NCBI RefSeq assembly: GCF_900445235.1
Contig: NZ_UFSM01000002.1
Coordinates: 310,001 to 374,000 of the forward strand
Length of the DNA: 64,000 nucleotides
Origin: Aminobacter aminovorans
Lineage (GTDB): Bacteria > Pseudomonadota > Alphaproteobacteria > Rhizobiales > Rhizobiaceae
Reading direction: 5' to 3'
In this document: in pieces, positions 62,064-64,000 of the stretch
Position numbering within the stretch: position 1 is the first letter of the stretch
Layout of the letters: each line of letters starts with the position of its first letter
The notes under the pieces: generated by a model
The model's database searches: none
What the model was told of the DNA's origin: nothing
What the model saw: the letters and a program-made list of their open reading frames with translations, nothing else
Position numbers and translations under genes: made by a program

Positions 62064-62857
62064 ACGGCCAGTCGGCGATCTTCCTCGGCGATGTCATGCA
62101 CATTCGGATGCGGCCACGCCGGCACCGGCTCAGCTACCGCGTCTTTTCGCTGCTGCTCGATCTGGACGAGCTCAAGGCCATCAGTTCGACGTCCCGCGTG
62201 TTCCGCTACAACGCCCGGGCCGTGCTGAGTTTCTGGGACGCCGACCACGGCGATGGCAGCCCTGACGGGCTACGCGCCTGGATCGATGCGCGCTTGCACC
62301 AGGCAGGTAGGCTGGAAGAAGGCATGAGAATTCGCGTGCTCTGCTATCCCCGCATTCTCGGCTACGTCTTCAATCCGCTGACAGTCTACTTCTGCTACGC
62401 CTCGGATGGTGCGCTGCGGGCCATTCTCTACGAGGTCTGCAACACCTTCGGCGAGCGCCACACATATGTCATTCCCGTTGAAGATGGCACGTCGGGCGCC
62501 GTGAGACAGCGCTGCGCCAAGGAGCTTTATGTCTCGCCCTTCATGCCGATGTCATGCTTCTACCGTTTCCACATCGAGCCGCCGGACGACAGGGTGCTGG
62601 TGCGTATCGATGAATCGGACGCGGACGGCCAGCTTCTCGTCGCTTCGTTTTCCGGCCGCCGCGAAGCGCTGACCGACCGTGCGCTGATGCGGGCGCTGTT
62701 CCGCTATCCTCTGATGACGCTCAAGGTAACCATCGGCATCTATTGGGAGGCGCTGCGTATCTGGACGAAGGGCGTTCCCGTTTACCGCCATAGCGCGGCG
62801 GCCAGCCGGGTCGCCACGACCGTCGTCCCGCCCAAGGAAGCAAATTCGTCGCCTTAA
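62060..62857 (+). CDS. DUF1365 family protein
   Basis: Protein of 265 residues: AIFLGDVMHIRMRPRRHRLSYRVFSLLLDLDEL at the start, then LCYPRILGYVFNPLTVYFCY, VCNTFGERHTYVIP and KELYVSPFMPMSCFYRF, all characteristic of DUF1365. Known companions in other genomes are an FAD protein (present upstream) and a cyclopropane-fatty-acid-synthase-like methyltransferase (absent downstream here). Cytoplasmic or peripheral; activity unknown. Confidence 0.9.
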   Translation: MNGQSAIFLGDVMHIRMRPRRHRLSYRVFSLLLDLDELKAISSTSRVFRYNARAVLSFWDADHGDGSPDGLRAWIDARLHQAGRLEEGMRIRVLCYPRILGYVFNPLTVYFCYASDGALRAILYEVCNTFGERHTYVIPVEDGTSGAVRQRCAKELYVSPFMPMSCFYRFHIEPPDDRVLVRIDESDADGQLLVASFSGRREALTDRALMRALFRYPLMTLKVTIGIYWEALRIWTKGVPVYRHSAAASRVATTVVPPKEANSSP

Positions 62858-63102
62858 GGACCCGTCACAGCTGATCTGCGCCCGTGTTCTTCGCGGCTGG
62901 ACCGACACAGCACGGCGCGTGCCAGTTCGCCACCATTGTCCTGAAGGCACTGCCCCGCATGCAACGGACGCTCCGATCCTTCGCGAGGGCGCACACTTTT
63001 CGGTCGGAAAGGTTGGGATAAAAGGCGGCATACCGGCGCCTTGCTTTGTCCTCGCATATCCCTGCCAGTTCCGGCCAGCGGATGAGCAGCCGGGCGTGGC
63101 AG
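62858..63102. other. Convergent intergenic region, no gene recognised
   Basis: About 245 bases between the DUF1365 stop and the stop of the leftward SDR gene. I see no remnant of the cyclopropane-fatty-acid-synthase-like gene that usually follows DUF1365, and no convincing terminator hairpin. Confidence 0.45.
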
Positions 63103-63891
63103 TCAGCCTCGAACCATGCGGCGTGTGACCATCAGGCGCAGTCTTGCCGGCAAGCACGCCAAAACCTTCATCGACAGAGCCATCTTCCAGGGAAAGGCAA
63201 TTTCGAAGTGCCGCGACTTCAGCCCGGCCATGATGTGGTCGACCGCCGCTTCGGCCGAAATCAGAAATGGCATCGGAAAATCGTTCTTCTGCGTCAAAGG
63301 CGTGTCGACGAAGCCCGGATTAATCAGGCTGAGGCGCACGTTGCGGGCGGCGAGTTCGGGATGCAGCGCCTCGCACAGATTGATGAGCGCGGCCTTGGAA
63401 GCGCCATAGGCAGCGGCGCCCGGCAGGCCGACATAACCCGCGACCGATGACACGACGGCAATGTGGCCCGACCCGCGCGCCATCATGCGTGGCATCAGCG
63501 CGGCCAGGCAATGTACCGCGCCCATCAGGTTGACCTCGACGGTCGCGCGAAAGGCGGCGGCGTCCAAGCGGGCAGCTGTATCACGGGCGTAGGTGCCGGC
63601 GTTCAACACGACAAGGTCGAGCGGCCCCAGTGTGTCCTCGATGCCGACCAATGTCTCACGCGCGGCCTCGGCGTCCGTCACGTCGAGCGGAAACGCATGG
63701 ATGCGATCGGGGGCTTCGGCGGCAAGTCTTTCGAGGTCCCGCGCCGTCCGCGCGCTTGCCGCGACATTCCAGCCCTCGCGGGCGAGGCGAAGCGCCAGGA
63801 CGCGGCCGATGCCGGAACTGGCTCCCGTCACCCACGCCGTGCGGCCGTCCATTCCGGCCTGGCCTTCGTCCGCGTTCATGTTTCCGTGCAT
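63103..63891 (-). CDS. SDR family oxidoreductase of the RpoE-ChrR regulon
   Basis: Short-chain dehydrogenase of 262 residues: cofactor motif TAWVTGASSGIGRVLALRLA, NAG in LVVLNAGTYARD, catalytic Ser in VVSSVAGYVG and YxxxK in AAAYGASKAALIN. The C-terminal tail (FPWKMALSMKVLACLPARLRL) is basic and hydrophobic and may bind membranes. ATG 63891 follows AAGGGAG. An ECF-type promoter lies about 35 bases upstream. SDRs of this kind are regular members of ChrR-controlled regulons. Confidence 0.9.
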   Translation of the reverse strand: MHGNMNADEGQAGMDGRTAWVTGASSGIGRVLALRLAREGWNVAASARTARDLERLAAEAPDRIHAFPLDVTDAEAARETLVGIEDTLGPLDLVVLNAGTYARDTAARLDAAAFRATVEVNLMGAVHCLAALMPRMMARGSGHIAVVSSVAGYVGLPGAAAYGASKAALINLCEALHPELAARNVRLSLINPGFVDTPLTQKNDFPMPFLISAEAAVDHIMAGLKSRHFEIAFPWKMALSMKVLACLPARLRLMVTRRMVRG

Positions 63892-63925
63892 GTCGGCTCC
63901 CTTGGAAGAACGGGTGGTCACTCCT

Positions 63926-63953
63926 GATACGTTGGAAGTCGGCAATTGGTTCA
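63926..63953 (-). promoter_or_regulatory. ECF promoter for the SDR gene
   Basis: Minus-strand TGAACC (63948-63953), 16-base spacer, CGTATC (63926-63931). Same spacing and -10 as the two promoters near 60.6 kb; the -35 differs from TGATCC by one base. Confidence 0.72.
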
Positions 63954-64000
63954 GTATGCGGCCTGTGAAGCGTCCGGGCATGACGAGGGCGCCTGCCCTC

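Noticed and set aside
1..64000. tRNA genes, CRISPR arrays, insertion sequences, integrases, toxin-antitoxin pairs
   Set aside because: Looked for and not seen; nothing in the window supports a recent mobile element.

Overview
The window looks like chromosome from an alphaproteobacterium of the Rhizobiales (Hyphomicrobiales), close to Mesorhizobium, Aminobacter or other Phyllobacteriaceae. This is inferred from the high GC, gene packing by ATGA overlaps, a RpoE-ChrR singlet-oxygen type sigma/anti-sigma pair, Mrp/Pha-type antiporter genes, a B12-riboswitch transport operon and many small secreted proteins. I see about 57 intact protein genes, three decayed genes, one riboswitch, several operators and promoters, and a dispersed intergenic repeat. 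I see no tRNA, rRNA, CRISPR array, insertion sequence or phage gene.

0-16.4 kb. After a sensor histidine kinase comes a catabolic regulon of unknown substrate. A leftward operon (amidohydrolase, aldehyde dehydrogenase, FAH-family hydrolase, RidA/CnbZ-like deaminase, GMC oxidoreductase) is divergent from a rightward operon (carbohydrate-type ABC transporter, TetR repressor, D-serine dehydratase-like PLP enzyme). A third unit (gluconate-2-dehydrogenase subunit-3-like protein plus a second GMC oxidoreductase) runs leftward from 16.2 kb. The divergent promoter region at 7.9 kb and the promoter of the third unit at 16.4 kb carry the same 19-base operator with one mismatch. The TetR protein encoded in the middle operon therefore probably controls all three units.

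16.6-24 kb is housekeeping and envelope material: an MFS exporter, a ProC-like reductase, an MliC-type lysozyme inhibitor, a Tat-exported AstE/AspA-type zinc hydrolase, small secreted proteins and two alpha/beta hydrolases. 24.2-30.9 kb is an Mrp/Mbh-type cation/proton antiporter operon. Its antiporter subunit is a 1031-residue tandem of two antiporter modules, its MbhD-like DUF4040 protein is free-standing, and it is translationally coupled to a DUF900 lipoprotein. 31-42.6 kb holds two ArcD-like permeases plus arginine deiminase, an RND efflux pair, a two-domain Kazal-type lipoprotein and an AI-2E family transporter. 42.8-46.3 kb has two paralogous AraC regulators around an MFS transporter.

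46.4-52.3 kb is an Lrp-flanked amino-acid/branched-chain acyl-CoA degradation locus in decay. Acyl-CoA dehydrogenase, thiolase and branched-chain aminotransferase are intact. The 2-oxoacid:ferredoxin oxidoreductase and HSD10-type dehydrogenase genes are internally deleted remnants, and a DadA-like gene carries several frameshifts. 52.3-58.6 kb is a cobalamin-riboswitch operon, probably for cobalt uptake: a CbiX-like/ferredoxin fusion, a peptide/nickel-type binding protein, a permease, a permease-ATPase fusion and a second ATPase. 58.8-64 kb is a RpoE-ChrR stress regulon in which three promoters share one architecture (TGAtCC-like, 16 bases, CGTATC).
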